Part shown: positions 1 through 8,647 of the stretch, in pieces
How the letters are laid out: each line of letters opens with the position of its first letter
Numbering within the stretch: position 1 is the first letter of the stretch
Assembly (NCBI RefSeq): GCF_018130465.1
Contig: NZ_JAFCKJ010000002.1
Span: forward strand, 124,001-188,000
Source: Bradyrhizobium canariense
GTDB lineage: Bacteria > Pseudomonadota > Alphaproteobacteria > Rhizobiales > Xanthobacteraceae
Length of the DNA stretch: 64,000 nucleotides
Direction of reading: 5' to 3'
Program-made: the position numbers and the translations under genes
Notes under the pieces: generated by a model
What the model was told of the DNA's origin: nothing
Databases searched by the model: none
The model's input: the letters and a program-made list of their open reading frames with translations, nothing else

Positions 1-897
1 ATATTCGAAGGTGATGCGGCGCGCGTTCGAGGCGCCGGGATAATCGCGGCAGGCCTGCAGCAGCTCAGCAATCGGATATTTGCGGTTGAGGGGCACCAGC
101 TCGTTACGCAGCTCGTCGCGCACCGCATGCAGCGAAATTGCGAGCATCACGCCGATTTCCTCGCCCGCGCGCACGATGTTCGGCACCACGCCCGAAGTCG
201 ACAGCGTGATGCGACGGCGGGAGATGCCGATGCCTTCGTTGTCGCCGACGATGAGCAGGGCGTCGCGCACGGCGTCGAAATTGTAGAGCGGCTCGCCCAT
301 GCCCATCATCACGATGTTGGTGACACGACGCGTGCCGTCCTCGCGATCGGCCCAATCATTCAGACGGTCCCGCGCGACCATCACCTGGCCAACGATCTCG
401 CCGGCGGTGAGGTTGCGCACTAGGCGCTGCGTGCCGGTGTGGCAGAACGAGCAGTTCAGCGTGCAGCCGACCTGCGAAGAGACGCAAAGCGTGCCGCGAT
501 CGGTCTCGGGGATGTAGACGCACTCGACTTCATGCGCCCGCTCGACATTGTCGCCGCTCGGCAGCCGCAGCAGCCATTTGCGGGTACCGTCGTTGGAGAT
601 CTGCTCGGCCACGACTTCAGGCCGGTCGACGGTGAAGCGCTCGGCGAGATCGGTTCGAATGCCCTTCGAGATCGACGTCATATCGTCGAAGCTCCGGGCG
701 CCGCGGAAATAAAGCCAATGCCACAGCTGCTGCACGCGCATCTTGCGCTGCGCGGGCGCGACGCCGATCTCGCCGAGGCAATCGGCAAGCTCGGTACGCG
801 ACAGGCCGATCAGCGACGGCTTGGCCGGCGGCACATAGGTTTCGAGCGGAGTCTTCTCCACCAGTGTTGCGTTGTGCGGCTCGGCAGTCGGTTGCAT
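1..897 (-). CDS. rlmN: 23S rRNA (adenine-2503-C2)-methyltransferase RlmN, 5' part (cut by window edge)
   Basis: Radical SAM enzyme that methylates C2 of A2503 in 23S rRNA and A37 in some tRNAs. The minus-strand frame from the ATG at 897 stays open to the window edge, giving 299 residues of a family usually 380-400 long, so the C-terminus lies outside. The radical SAM cluster motif CTLNCSFC is clear and is preceded by LCVSSQVG, whose Cys matches the methyl-carrying Cys118 of E. coli RlmN. The second catalytic Cys should lie in the missing part. Near the cut end, RRITFEY is typical of the family. The next gene upstream on this strand is the IalB-like gene, 182 bp away. Confidence 0.93.
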   Translation of the reverse strand, partial: MQPTAEPHNATLVEKTPLETYVPPAKPSLIGLSRTELADCLGEIGVAPAQRKMRVQQLWHWLYFRGARSFDDMTSISKGIRTDLAERFTVDRPEVVAEQISNDGTRKWLLRLPSGDNVERAHEVECVYIPETDRGTLCVSSQVGCTLNCSFCHTGTQRLVRNLTAGEIVGQVMVARDRLNDWADREDGTRRVTNIVMMGMGEPLYNFDAVRDALLIVGDNEGIGISRRRITLSTSGVVPNIVRAGEEIGVMLAISLHAVRDELRNELVPLNRKYPIAELLQACRDYPGASNARRITFEY

Positions 898-917
898 TGA
901 ATGGACCTGATTAGGTG

Positions 918-997
918 GTCGTTCCGGGATGGTCCGAAGGACCGGACCCGGAACCTCGAGATTCCGGGTTCGATGCTGCGCATCGCCCCGGAATGAC
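918..997. repeat. Intergenic palindromic repeat, CCGGAA type
   Basis: Imperfect inverted repeat: the left arm GTCGTTCCGGG (918-928) pairs with CCCGGAATGAC (987-997) with one mismatch, and there is inner pairing around CGGACCCGGAA and ATTCCGGGTT. It lies 3' of the IalB-like gene and just upstream of rlmN. Such elements are frequent between genes in Bradyrhizobium genomes. It could form a transcript-end hairpin, but this was not shown. Confidence 0.6.
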
Positions 998-1079
998 GGA
1001 AAAACTTGGAACCGCCCCTATATAGCAACCGGAATTGCCGATTGCGACCTTATCGACCGCAGGCTTAACGCCTGCAATC

Positions 1080-1742
1080 TTATCGCCGGCAATCCTGGGA
1101 GATCCGGTCAAGCGCCTGGGCGAGGCCCTTCAGCGAAAAGGTGTCGGTCGTCTCGGTCCCCTTGGACGAGATGCCCTTGACCACGAGATCGGCGGATTTG
1201 CGCATGGCCTCGACCATCCGCTCCTCCTCGGCCGCGTTCTTGATCCAGAGACCGTCGCCCTGCGAGTACATGGCGAAAGCGGCGCCGCCGACCTCCACCG
1301 AGGATTCAGAGCCCGGCTTCAGCGCGTAGCCGATCATGACCGAGACTTCGTTGTTGACCTTCTCCGCCGGGCGGGTGGAGACGAAGGCATAGGCAGGATC
1401 GCGCGGCCGATTCGGCGGGTTGGTCTTCGACGACGACGGCTTGGCCAGCGCGAAGCAGACCTTTTTGCCGTTGGGCGCAGCCGAATAGGCGCCCCAGGTG
1501 CCGAACTGTCCGATCAGGGTTGGCTCGGCGCCGCCCGCAACCGCCGCGGGAGGGGCGGTCGGCTTGCTCTCGGGCTTTGCAGCCGTCTTTCCAGTCGTAT
1601 TGGCCGCCGGCGCAGCCGATTTCGGCGCGGCCTCTTTCGGTGCAGTTTTGGGCGCCGGTTGCGCCGTCTGCGCCCGCGCGGAATCGGTGATTCCACAGGC
1701 CACCACGCCCGTCATCAAAGCTAAGATCAGCGCCCGCCACAT
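1080..1742 (-). CDS. Invasion-associated locus B (IalB)-family secreted protein
   Basis: A 220-residue protein with a signal peptide (about residues 1-24, ending SARAQ), a low-complexity Ala/Pro/Lys linker (about 25-75) and a C-terminal domain. That domain begins IGQFGTWGAY and contains KVCFALAKP, PPNRPRDPAY and FVSTRPAEKV, features I associate with the IalB family. A C-terminal Cys (QDCRR) may pair with the Cys of KVCFA. IalB was named in Bartonella for a role in erythrocyte invasion; in soil alphaproteobacteria the role is unknown and an envelope or periplasmic function is the safe reading. The ATG at 1742 gives a good signal peptide. It seems to be monocistronic. Confidence 0.75.
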   Translation of the reverse strand: MWRALILALMTGVVACGITDSARAQTAQPAPKTAPKEAAPKSAAPAANTTGKTAAKPESKPTAPPAAVAGGAEPTLIGQFGTWGAYSAAPNGKKVCFALAKPSSSKTNPPNRPRDPAYAFVSTRPAEKVNNEVSVMIGYALKPGSESSVEVGGAAFAMYSQGDGLWIKNAAEEERMVEAMRKSADLVVKGISSKGTETTDTFSLKGLAQALDRISQDCRR

Positions 1743-1859
1743 GCTGGAGTGGTTCCCTCAATATTGTGACTGGAAGATGGCCCGGCCGCGCGTTGTCCCC
1801 GCGGCAGGGATAACCGGGAAAGTCCAATTTGGGAAGGCAGTTAGCGAAGGTCGCGGCGA

Positions 1860-2699
1860 CTAGGCCCTGGATCGCGCCGCGCGCTGCTCCGACCATTGCG
1901 CATCGGTCCAGCGCAACAAATCCTCCGCGCCGGAGCTGCGCAAATGCGCGCCACCGTCGATCACCACCATCTCGCCGTTGATATAGCCGGCACGGTCGGA
2001 GACCAGAAAGCTGGCAAGATCGGCAAGCTCGCTGTGCTCGCCGGCGCGCCCCATCGGGTTGCGCGCGCCCCATCCCTCGTCGCGACCCTCGGGGCGGAGT
2101 TGTCCCGAGGCGCCGGCGGTCGGAAACGGTCCCGGCGCGATCGCCACGGTACGGATGCCCTTGGGCCCCCACTCGACCGCGAGACTCCTGGTCATCGCCA
2201 GCACCGCCGACTTCGCCATCGCCGAGGGAACGGTGAAGGCGCGGCCGGTGATGGTCGAGGTCGAGAGGATCGAGAGCACGACGCCGCCATGCTTGCCGTC
2301 GATCCAGCGCTTGCCGACGGCAAGCGTGCAATACATCGCACCATGCAGCGTCGGCGCGAGGATCGCATCCGCGGCGCGGAACGACAGATGCTCGCTCTGC
2401 GCGATGAAAGTCGCCGCGGCGTTGTTGACGAGAATATCGAGCGGCGCCTCGCGCCAGATGGCGTCCATCATGCTCTCGACGGCGGCGCCGTCGCGGATAT
2501 CGCAGGCGATCGTCGTGACCTTGCCGCCGGTCTGCGCGCGCATCTCGCTCGCTGTTGCTTCCAGCCGATCGAGCTTGCGCCCGCAGATCACGAGCTCGGC
2601 GCCGAGCGCGAGGAAGCGATGAGCCATCGCAGCACCGAGACCCGAACCGCCGCCAGTGACGAGGATGCGCTTGTTCTTGAGCAGGCCCGTTTCAAACAT
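1860..2699 (-). CDS. SDR oxidoreductase, 2,4-dienoyl-CoA-reductase-like
   Basis: Short-chain dehydrogenase of 279 residues. The nucleotide-binding motif GGGSGLG lies near residue 15 and NNAA near residue 90. The usual Tyr of the YxxxK active site is absent; the region reads TVPSAMAKSAV followed by LAVEWGP, and then APGPFPTAGA. Both are typical of the 2,4-dienoyl-CoA reductase branch, which handles unsaturated fatty acyl-CoA during beta-oxidation. I chose the ATG at 2699, giving MFETGLLKNK; a longer frame to 2750 runs into the palindromic repeat and looks spurious. The substrate assignment is by resemblance only. Confidence 0.8.
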   Translation of the reverse strand: MFETGLLKNKRILVTGGGSGLGAAMAHRFLALGAELVICGRKLDRLEATASEMRAQTGGKVTTIACDIRDGAAVESMMDAIWREAPLDILVNNAAATFIAQSEHLSFRAADAILAPTLHGAMYCTLAVGKRWIDGKHGGVVLSILSTSTITGRAFTVPSAMAKSAVLAMTRSLAVEWGPKGIRTVAIAPGPFPTAGASGQLRPEGRDEGWGARNPMGRAGEHSELADLASFLVSDRAGYINGEMVVIDGGAHLRSSGAEDLLRWTDAQWSEQRAARSRA

Positions 2700-2727
2700 C
2701 GTTTGAATCCTCCCTTTCTTTCTTCCC

Positions 2728-2804
2728 GTCATTGCGAGCGCAGCGAGCAATCCAGGCTATTTCCGCGGCACGGATTCTGGATTGCTTCGCTGCGCTCGCA
2801 ATGA
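2728..2804. repeat. Intergenic palindromic repeat, ATTGCGAGCGCAGCG family (copy 1)
   Basis: Inverted repeat whose outer arms GTCATTGCGAGCGCAGCG (from 2728) and CGCTGCGCTCGCAATGAT (to about 2804) pair almost perfectly. The centre contains two further complementary blocks around TCCAG and CTGGATTGC. A second copy of the same family lies at 15433-15510. Here it sits just upstream of the SDR start. Confidence 0.8.
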
Positions 2805-2918
2805 TGAGAGGATAGGCTGGTGCGTTCCAATAGACAAAGAAACCGGATTGTCGCCCGTGCCTAAATCCGGCAGAAACGGGCAAACTATAATTCCACTCGA
2901 AACGCCCAAGGTGCCGCC

Positions 2919-3893
2919 ATGAAAGCCATCCTCTGCTCGCAATATTGCCAGCCCGACGATCTCGTTCTGGCCGACGTGCCGGATCCGGTGGCCGGTCCCG
3001 GCGAAGCCGTGATCGCGATCAAGGCTGCGGCGCTGAACTTCTTCGATATCCTGATGATCCAGGGCAAGTACCAGATCAAGCCGCCGTTCCCGTTCTCGCC
3101 GGCCGCCGAAGTCGCGGGCATGATCGAGAGCATCGGTCCCGGCGTGACCGATCTGAAGGTCGGCGATCGCGTCGTCGCCTCCTGCGGCCACAACGGCGCG
3201 CGCGAGAAGATCGCGCTGCCTGCGGCGTCGATCGTGAAGATCCCCGACAATCTCGATTATGACCGCGCGGCCGGCATCATCATCATCTACGGCACCGCGC
3301 TGCATGCGCTGGAAGATCGCGCGAGCCCGAAGCCGGGCGAGACGCTCGCGGTGCTCGGCGCCGCCGGCGGCACCGGACTTGCCGCTTGCGAGCTCGGCAA
3401 GCTGATGGGCCTGAAGGTGATCGCCTGCGCCTCGTCGGACGAGAAGCTCGAATTCGCGAAGGCGCACGGCGCAGAACTCACGCTCAATTACGGCAAGGAA
3501 GATTTGAAGGAAGGCTTGCGAAAGCTCACCGGCGGCAAGGGCGTCGACATCATCTTCGATCCCGTAGGCGGCACCTATGCCGAGCAGGCACTGCGCTCGA
3601 TTGCCTGGGAAGGCCGCTTCCTCGTGATCGGCTTTGCCGCCGGCGACATTCCGAAGATGCCGCTGAACCTCGCACTGCTGAAGGGCTGCGACATCCGCGG
3701 CGTGTTCTGGGGCGCCTGGACCCGGCTCAACCCGGAAAAGAACCGCGCCAATCTCGAGAAGCTCGTGAAGTGGACAGCGGAGGGGAAGATCTCCTCGCAT
3801 GTCGACCGCATCTTCCCGCTGGCGCAGACCGCCGACGCCCTGAAGGTGCTCGCCGGACGTCAGGCCATGGGCAAGGTGATTTTGCATCCGTGA
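2919..3893 (+). CDS. NADPH:quinone oxidoreductase-family protein (MDR superfamily)
   Basis: A medium-chain dehydrogenase/reductase of 324 residues. The N-terminal GroES-like half contains AALNFFDILMIQGKY and PFSPAAEVAG, and the cofactor-binding motif AAGGTGLAAC lies near residue 150. The zinc-ligand Cys and Glu pattern of alcohol dehydrogenases is not seen, so this is the zinc-independent quinone oxidoreductase branch, which reduces quinones or enones with NADPH. The C-terminal block DALKVLAGRQAMGKVIL is characteristic. It is transcribed divergently from the SDR at 1860-2699, and both could act on acyl or enone substrates, though nothing in the sequence proves a shared pathway. Confidence 0.85.
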   Translation: MKAILCSQYCQPDDLVLADVPDPVAGPGEAVIAIKAAALNFFDILMIQGKYQIKPPFPFSPAAEVAGMIESIGPGVTDLKVGDRVVASCGHNGAREKIALPAASIVKIPDNLDYDRAAGIIIIYGTALHALEDRASPKPGETLAVLGAAGGTGLAACELGKLMGLKVIACASSDEKLEFAKAHGAELTLNYGKEDLKEGLRKLTGGKGVDIIFDPVGGTYAEQALRSIAWEGRFLVIGFAAGDIPKMPLNLALLKGCDIRGVFWGAWTRLNPEKNRANLEKLVKWTAEGKISSHVDRIFPLAQTADALKVLAGRQAMGKVILHP

Positions 3894-3927
3894 GGTGATG
3901 CGATAGCGAAGACTCCCTCCACGCGTC

Positions 3928-4049
3928 GTCCTGGCGAAAGCCAGGACCCATACCGCGGAATCTATCGGTAGCGTTCGGTCGCAATACCGAACGACGAGTC
4001 TTCGCCAAAGGACTTCCTGGGGTAATGGGTCCTGGCTTTCGCCAGGACG
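3928..4049. repeat. Long inverted repeat, GTCCTGGCGAAAGCCAGGAC type
   Basis: Two inverted copies of a 23-base block, itself a hairpin: 3928-3950 (GTCCTGGCGAAAGCCAGGAC then CCA) and 4027-4049 (the reverse complement). They flank about 75 bases that include an inner inverted pair around CGTTCGGT and ACCGAACG. It lies between the convergent ends of the quinone oxidoreductase gene and the DUF1232 gene, where it could end transcription from both sides. Confidence 0.8.
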
Positions 4050-4060
4050 ACATTGGTGGT

Positions 4061-4444
4061 TCAGTCCTGCTCCTCGCCCTCATCCACCCCGCGCTTCAGC
4101 GCGGCGCGGGCGGCTTCGCGATGCTCATTCGTGATGTGGCTGGCGACCATGCGGATCGCAGTGGCGAGCACGGCGGCGTCATCGGTGAAGCCGAGGATCG
4201 GCATCACGTCGGGAACGAAGTCGAACGGCAGGATGAAGTAGGCGATCGCCCCGAGCAGCGACGCCTGGACATGGCGCGGCGTCTGCCGGTCGAAGGCGCA
4301 GTAATAGGCGGCGAGCAGATCCTCCGCGAACGGCAGTTGCGCGGCGACACGCTTCAGCTTGCGCCAGAAGCGGCGGCGCACGCTCTCACGATCTTCCGCG
4401 AGCCGGTCGGCCGGCTCGAAACCGACGCTGTGTTCGGCAGCCAT
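4061..4444 (-). CDS. DUF1232 / YkvA-family small membrane protein
   Basis: A 127-residue protein with the YkvA (DUF1232) signature: a helical segment with YFILPFDFVPDVMPILGFTDDAAVLATAI, shown here only as its core IAYFILPFDFVPD followed by LGFTDDAAVL, around residues 70-100. The family is widespread and poorly characterised, usually with one hydrophobic hairpin at the membrane. The ATG at 4444 is preferred to a TTG three codons upstream. The C-terminus is acidic (DEGEEQD). It is followed on the same strand by no close partner; the pterin dehydratase gene lies 90 bp upstream and may share its transcript. Confidence 0.8.
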   Translation of the reverse strand: MAAEHSVGFEPADRLAEDRESVRRRFWRKLKRVAAQLPFAEDLLAAYYCAFDRQTPRHVQASLLGAIAYFILPFDFVPDVMPILGFTDDAAVLATAIRMVASHITNEHREAARAALKRGVDEGEEQD

Positions 4445-4534
4445 GTTCGACAAATCCCCGTTCAGCCGGGGGTGGCAGATCGCCGCATCCCGTGCTGATC
4501 ACAAGATGGGGATGCCACCAGTCCCCGCAAGATG

Positions 4535-4837
4535 TCAGCCTGGCGTCGGCTTGGCGATGGCATTCATCGCCTTGGCGAGCTCGATGTCGAGCGTTGTGAC
4601 GCCGCCGGCGTCATGGGTCGACAGCACCACCTCCACGGTCTTGTAGACGTTGCGCCATTCGGGGTGGTGATCCATCTTCTCGGCGACCAGCGCCGCGCGG
4701 GTCATGAAGCCGAACGCCTCGTTGAAATCCTTGAAGACAAAGGTTTTCCCGATCGCGTCCCGTCCTTGAACCTCGGTCCAATCAGGTAGTCCGACCAGCG
4801 CCTGCCTGCGCGCCTCCGCCGAGAGCCGTTCTGCCAT
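4535..4837 (-). CDS. phhB: 4a-hydroxytetrahydrobiopterin dehydratase (pterin-4a-carbinolamine dehydratase)
   Basis: Small enzyme of 100 residues that dehydrates 4a-hydroxytetrahydropterin, recycling the cofactor of aromatic amino acid hydroxylases. The active-site motif is visible as EKMDHHPEW near residues 55-63, followed by [19 protein letters not shown], which is typical of the family and of normal length. A strong ribosome binding site (GGAGG) lies just before the ATG at 4837. No phenylalanine hydroxylase gene is present nearby. Confidence 0.92.
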   Translation of the reverse strand: MAERLSAEARRQALVGLPDWTEVQGRDAIGKTFVFKDFNEAFGFMTRAALVAEKMDHHPEWRNVYKTVEVVLSTHDAGGVTTLDIELAKAMNAIAKPTPG

Positions 4838-4989
4838 CGCCGCCTCCGTCCTTTCAGGGGAACTTTACCCTAACACCGCACTGACGCCCCGGGTTCATAT
4901 GGGATTTGACCCATCCGCTAACCATGACGGAGATGTAACCCTGCCGGACAAGAAATTTGCTACACTTGCGGGCGTAAATCGCGGCCAAG

Positions 4990-6435
4990 ATGAAACTGAG
5001 CCTCAAGCGACTGTTCGGGAGATCGATGACCGGGGGATTGGACCTGGCCGAAGCGCCCACCCCGCCCTCGCCGCGATCATCGGCGCGGAAGACGGCGCTC
5101 GTGACTCTCGCGCTGGTGCTCGCGATCGTTGGTGCGCTCGTCGGCGGCTACTACTTCGCCATGCGGCCGGTGACGCTGAAGATCGCGGTCGGCCCCGCCA
5201 ACAGCGATGACGTCAAGGTCGTGCAGGCGCTGACCCAGGCCTTCGCGCAGCACAAGAGCTATGTGCGGTTGCGTCCGATCCAGACCGACGGCGCCACCGC
5301 CAGCGCCGATCTGCTGGCGGAGGGCAAGGCCGACCTCGCCATCGTGCGCGGCGACGTCGACGTACCGAAGAACGCGCAAGCGGTTGCAACCCTGCGCAAG
5401 AACGTCGTGGTGCTGTGGTCGGTGCCCGGCAAGGGCAAGAAGAAGGGCGCGAAGATCACCAAGGTCGCGCAGCTCGCCGGCCATCGCGTCGGCGTGGTCG
5501 GCCGCACCCAGGCCAACGTCAATCTGCTCAAGGTGATCCTCCAGCAATACGGCGTCGATCCCGCCAAGGTCGAGATCGTGCAATACCCGGCAAGCGAAGC
5601 CGCCGAGGCGATCAAGGCCCAGAGGGCTGATGCCTATCTCGCGGCCGGTCCCGTCAACAGCAAGATCACGTCCGAGGCGATCGCCGTTTCCACCAAGGAT
5701 TTCGGCACGCCAACCTTCCTCGCGATCGATTCCGCGGATGCGATTGCGCAAAATCATCCGGTCTACGAAGCGGCCGAGATTCCCGCGGGCACTTACGGCG
5801 GCTCGCCCGATCGTCCCGATGACGAGGTCAAGACCATCAGCTTCTCGCACCACATCGTGGCGCGCAAAACTGTGTCCGAAACCACCATCGCGGCATTCAC
5901 GCGCCAGCTTTTCGCCGTACGCCAGCAACTGGTGACGGAATTCCCGCTGGCGGCGAAGATCGAAACGCCCGACACCGACAAGGATGCGGTGATCCCCGTG
6001 CATCCGGGCGCGGCCGCCTTCGTCGACGGCGAAGAAAAGACCTTCCTCGACAAATACAGCGATTACATCTGGTGGACCCTGATGGCGCTCTCGGCCATGG
6101 GCTCGATCGGCGCCTGGTTTGCGGGCTATCTGAAGAAGGACGAGCGCGACAACAACAGCCATTTGCGCGAGCGGCTGCTCGACATGATCACCGCCGCACG
6201 AAAGAGCGAGACGACCGAAGATCTCGATCAAATGCAGACCGAGGCCGACGGGATCCTGCGCGACACGCTGCGCTGCTACGACCACGGCGCGATCGAGGAA
6301 GGGGCGCTCACCGCCTTCAACATCGCGCTCGACCAGTTCCACGCGGCGGTTGCCGACCGCAAGGCGGTGCTGTTCAGCCTGCCGCAGAACCTGCAGCGCA
6401 CCGGCGCGCAATTCCGGGCTGCCGGCAACGCGTAG
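4990..6435 (+). CDS. TAXI-family TRAP transporter solute-binding protein, membrane-anchored
   Basis: A 481-residue protein. An N-terminal membrane segment (about residues 35-57, LVTLALVLAIVGALVGGYYF) precedes a periplasmic binding domain that starts LKIAVGPANSDD and includes ADLAIVRGD and AGHRVGVVGRTQANVNLL, typical of TAXI receptors. A second membrane segment (about 357-380, WWTLMALSAMGSIGAWFAGY) is followed by a cytoplasmic helical tail of about 100 residues. TAXI proteins normally deliver solutes to a fused TRAP permease, but none is encoded beside it here, and the tail is not part of a plain binding protein. It may therefore be a sensor or orphan receptor. The start is the ATG at 4990. 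Confidence 0.8.
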   Translation: MKLSLKRLFGRSMTGGLDLAEAPTPPSPRSSARKTALVTLALVLAIVGALVGGYYFAMRPVTLKIAVGPANSDDVKVVQALTQAFAQHKSYVRLRPIQTDGATASADLLAEGKADLAIVRGDVDVPKNAQAVATLRKNVVVLWSVPGKGKKKGAKITKVAQLAGHRVGVVGRTQANVNLLKVILQQYGVDPAKVEIVQYPASEAAEAIKAQRADAYLAAGPVNSKITSEAIAVSTKDFGTPTFLAIDSADAIAQNHPVYEAAEIPAGTYGGSPDRPDDEVKTISFSHHIVARKTVSETTIAAFTRQLFAVRQQLVTEFPLAAKIETPDTDKDAVIPVHPGAAAFVDGEEKTFLDKYSDYIWWTLMALSAMGSIGAWFAGYLKKDERDNNSHLRERLLDMITAARKSETTEDLDQMQTEADGILRDTLRCYDHGAIEEGALTAFNIALDQFHAAVADRKAVLFSLPQNLQRTGAQFRAAGNA

Positions 6436-6540
6436 ACGCTTGCGCGCGTAATCGCTGCGTCACATTGTCTCAATATAGCGTCGGACTTCACCGTGGCGAC
6501 CGCCTTGGGCGGCCGCCTCACGCGATATCGAGACCGTCCC

Positions 6541-8078
6541 ATGAACGTCAAATTCTCCCGCCGCCGTTTCCTGACGACCAGTGCCGGCGCGCTCGGCGCG
6601 GTCGCAATGCCCCATCTGTCCCGCGCGGCCGACCGGCCGGCGGTGACCCATGGCGTGCAGTCGGGCGACGTCACCGTCGACAGTGGCGTGGTGTGGGCGC
6701 GCACCGACCGGCCCGCGCAGATGCTGGTCGAGGTGGCGACGACGGAGTCATTCAGGGATGCCCGCGCACTGCCGCCGATCGCGGCGCTGCCCGAGAGCGA
6801 CTTCACCGCAAAGATGCTGATCGAAAACCTGCCAGGCGGGCAGGACATCTTTTATCGCGTCCGCTTCCGCGATCTTTCGCACACCGCGGTGGAGGGCGAA
6901 CCGGTGACCGGCCGCTTCCGCACCGCGCCGGCCGACCGCCGCGACGTCAGCTTCGTCTGGGGCGGCGACGTCGCAGGACAGGGCTGGGGCATCAACCCTG
7001 ATGACGGCGGCATGTTCACCTTCTCGGCGATGCGCAAGCACCGTCCGGACTTCTTCCTGCACTCCGGCGACACCATCTATGCCGACGGTCCTATCCAGTC
7101 CGAGGTGAAGCTCGCCGACGGCAAGACCTGGAAGAACGTCACGATCCCCGAGAAGGCCAAGGTCGCCGAGACGCTGGACGAGTACCGCGCCGCGCACAAA
7201 TACAATTTCACTGACGACAACGTTCGCGCCTTCAATGCCGAAGTGCCGATCTTCGTGCAGTGGGACGACCATGAGGTGACCAACAACTGGTCGCTTTCGA
7301 AGGAACTGCCGGCGACAAGGAGCGCGACATCGCGCTGCTTGCGGCCCGCGCAGGCCGTGCCTTCCACGAGATGTATCCGATGCGCGAGAGGATCGTTGAG
7401 CCCGGCCGCGTCTATCGCCAGATCTCCTACGGCCCGCATCTCGACGTGTTCGTGCTCGACGAACGCAGCTATCGCGGCCCGAACGGCCCCAATCTCGAAA
7501 CCGCTTACGGCCCGGCCAGCTATTTCCTCGGCCCGGACCAGATCGCCTGGCTCAAGCGCGGCCTCTTGAATTCGCGCGCGACCTGGAAGGTGATCGCCTC
7601 CGACATGCCGCTCAGCCTCGTCGTGTCGGACACGCCGAAGGGTGGATCGGAAGCCATTGCGCAGGGCGACGGCCCGGTGCGTGGCCGCGAGTTCGAGATC
7701 GCCGACATCCTGCGTTTCATCAAGATGGCGCCGATCAGCAACACCGTGTGGCTGACGGCGGACGTGCATTACGCCGCCGCGCACTATTACGATCCGAACA
7801 AGGCGCAGTTCCAGGATTTCGAGCCGTTCTGGGAGTTCGTGTCGGGCCCGCTTCACGCGGGCACGTTCGGTCCGAACGCGCTCGACAATACGTTTGGGCC
7901 GGAGGTGCGTTTCGTCAAGGCGCCGGGGAAAGACAACCAGAACCTGCCGCCGTCCGCCGGCATGCAGTTCTTCGGTCACGTCAAGATCGACGGCGCTTCC
8001 GGCCAGATGACGGTGACCTTGCGCGACCGAGCCGACGTGGCGCTGTGGTCGACCACGCTCGATCCGAAGCAGGCGTGA
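6541..8078 (+). pseudogene. phoD: Alkaline phosphatase D (PhoD)-family gene interrupted by a one-base frameshift
   Basis: Tat-exported phosphodiesterase/phosphatase of the PhoD family, split between two frames. The first part (from the ATG at 6541) has a twin-arginine leader SRRRFLTTSAGALGA, then THGVQSGDVT, SGDTIYADGP and the metal-site block WDDHEVTNNWS. Its frame is lost at about 7311-7316. The second frame resumes with DKERDIALLAARAGRAFHEM, then FVLDERSYRG and the metal motif TADVHYAAAHYY, to the stop at 8078. Reading GCGGAC in place of GCGAC at 7312-7316 would restore a normal 512-residue protein, so one G appears to be missing. Everything else is intact, so a sequencing error or a very recent mutation is likely. 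If real, the truncated product lacks part of the metal site. Confidence 0.85.
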
Positions 8079-8088
8079 AGCCGTATCG

Positions 8089-8490
8089 CTAGTCCGCCGC
8101 GCGTACCTGGAGCGCCGCCTCCAGCGCGTCGCTCGAACACGGCTTCTGCAGACGCGGCTGGCTGACGAATTCCGGCGGGATGCGCGCGTCAGCGCCGTAG
8201 CCGGTGACGAAGACGAACGGAATTTTCAGGGCCGCGAGCCGTTCGGCGACCGCAAAGCTGTTCTCGCGACTCAATCCGACGTCAAGCAGGGCGAATTCAG
8301 GGGCGCGCGCCGCGATTGCGGCCAGCGCCTGCGCCACTGAACCTACCGTGCGCACGCTCTTCACGCCAAATCCGAGCAAGCGATCCTCGAAGTCGATCGC
8401 GATGATCGGATCGTCCTCGACGATGAGGACATCGGCGGGACAGTTTGAACCATCGGAAACAGCGGGTGCCATCATCGCAACTTGGAGCAT
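8089..8490 (-). CDS. Single-domain response regulator (receiver only)
   Basis: With the ATG at 8490 this is a 133-residue CheY-like receiver with no output domain. Acidic pocket residues are D26-D27 (VLIVEDD), the phospho-acceptor is D70 (FALLDVGL), the conserved Thr is T96 (FVTGYG) and the Lys is K116 (LQKPC). The frame continues upstream to 8598 but that extension lacks homology and would shorten the divergent promoter region. It probably relays signals in a histidine-kinase pathway, like other alphaproteobacterial stand-alone receivers. It is divergent from the Crp/Fnr gene at 8648 and converges on phoD with a 10-bp gap. Confidence 0.85.
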   Translation of the reverse strand: MLQVAMMAPAVSDGSNCPADVLIVEDDPIIAIDFEDRLLGFGVKSVRTVGSVAQALAAIAARAPEFALLDVGLSRENSFAVAERLAALKIPFVFVTGYGADARIPPEFVSQPRLQKPCSSDALEAALQVRAAD

Positions 8491-8647
8491 GAGGTTTCTC
8501 TGACTGGGATACCGGGTCACGACGCCTGCACCCAGCGCGGAGGGTTCCCGGAACGAAACCCACCACATCACAGTTGTCAGGTCTGTCCACTTGTGCACAC
8601 AGGACCTCGACGGAACTCGCTAATGTGGAGGCGGATGGGAGTTTAAG

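Noticed and set aside
5077-6411. Long open frame (over 400 codons) on the minus strand opposite the TAXI gene
   Set aside because: Antisense to a gene with clear motifs; long antisense frames are common in GC-rich DNA. No homology or ribosome site.
7290-7330. Programmed ribosomal frameshifting in phoD
   Set aside because: No slippery heptamer or downstream pseudoknot seen; PhoD is not known to use frameshifting.
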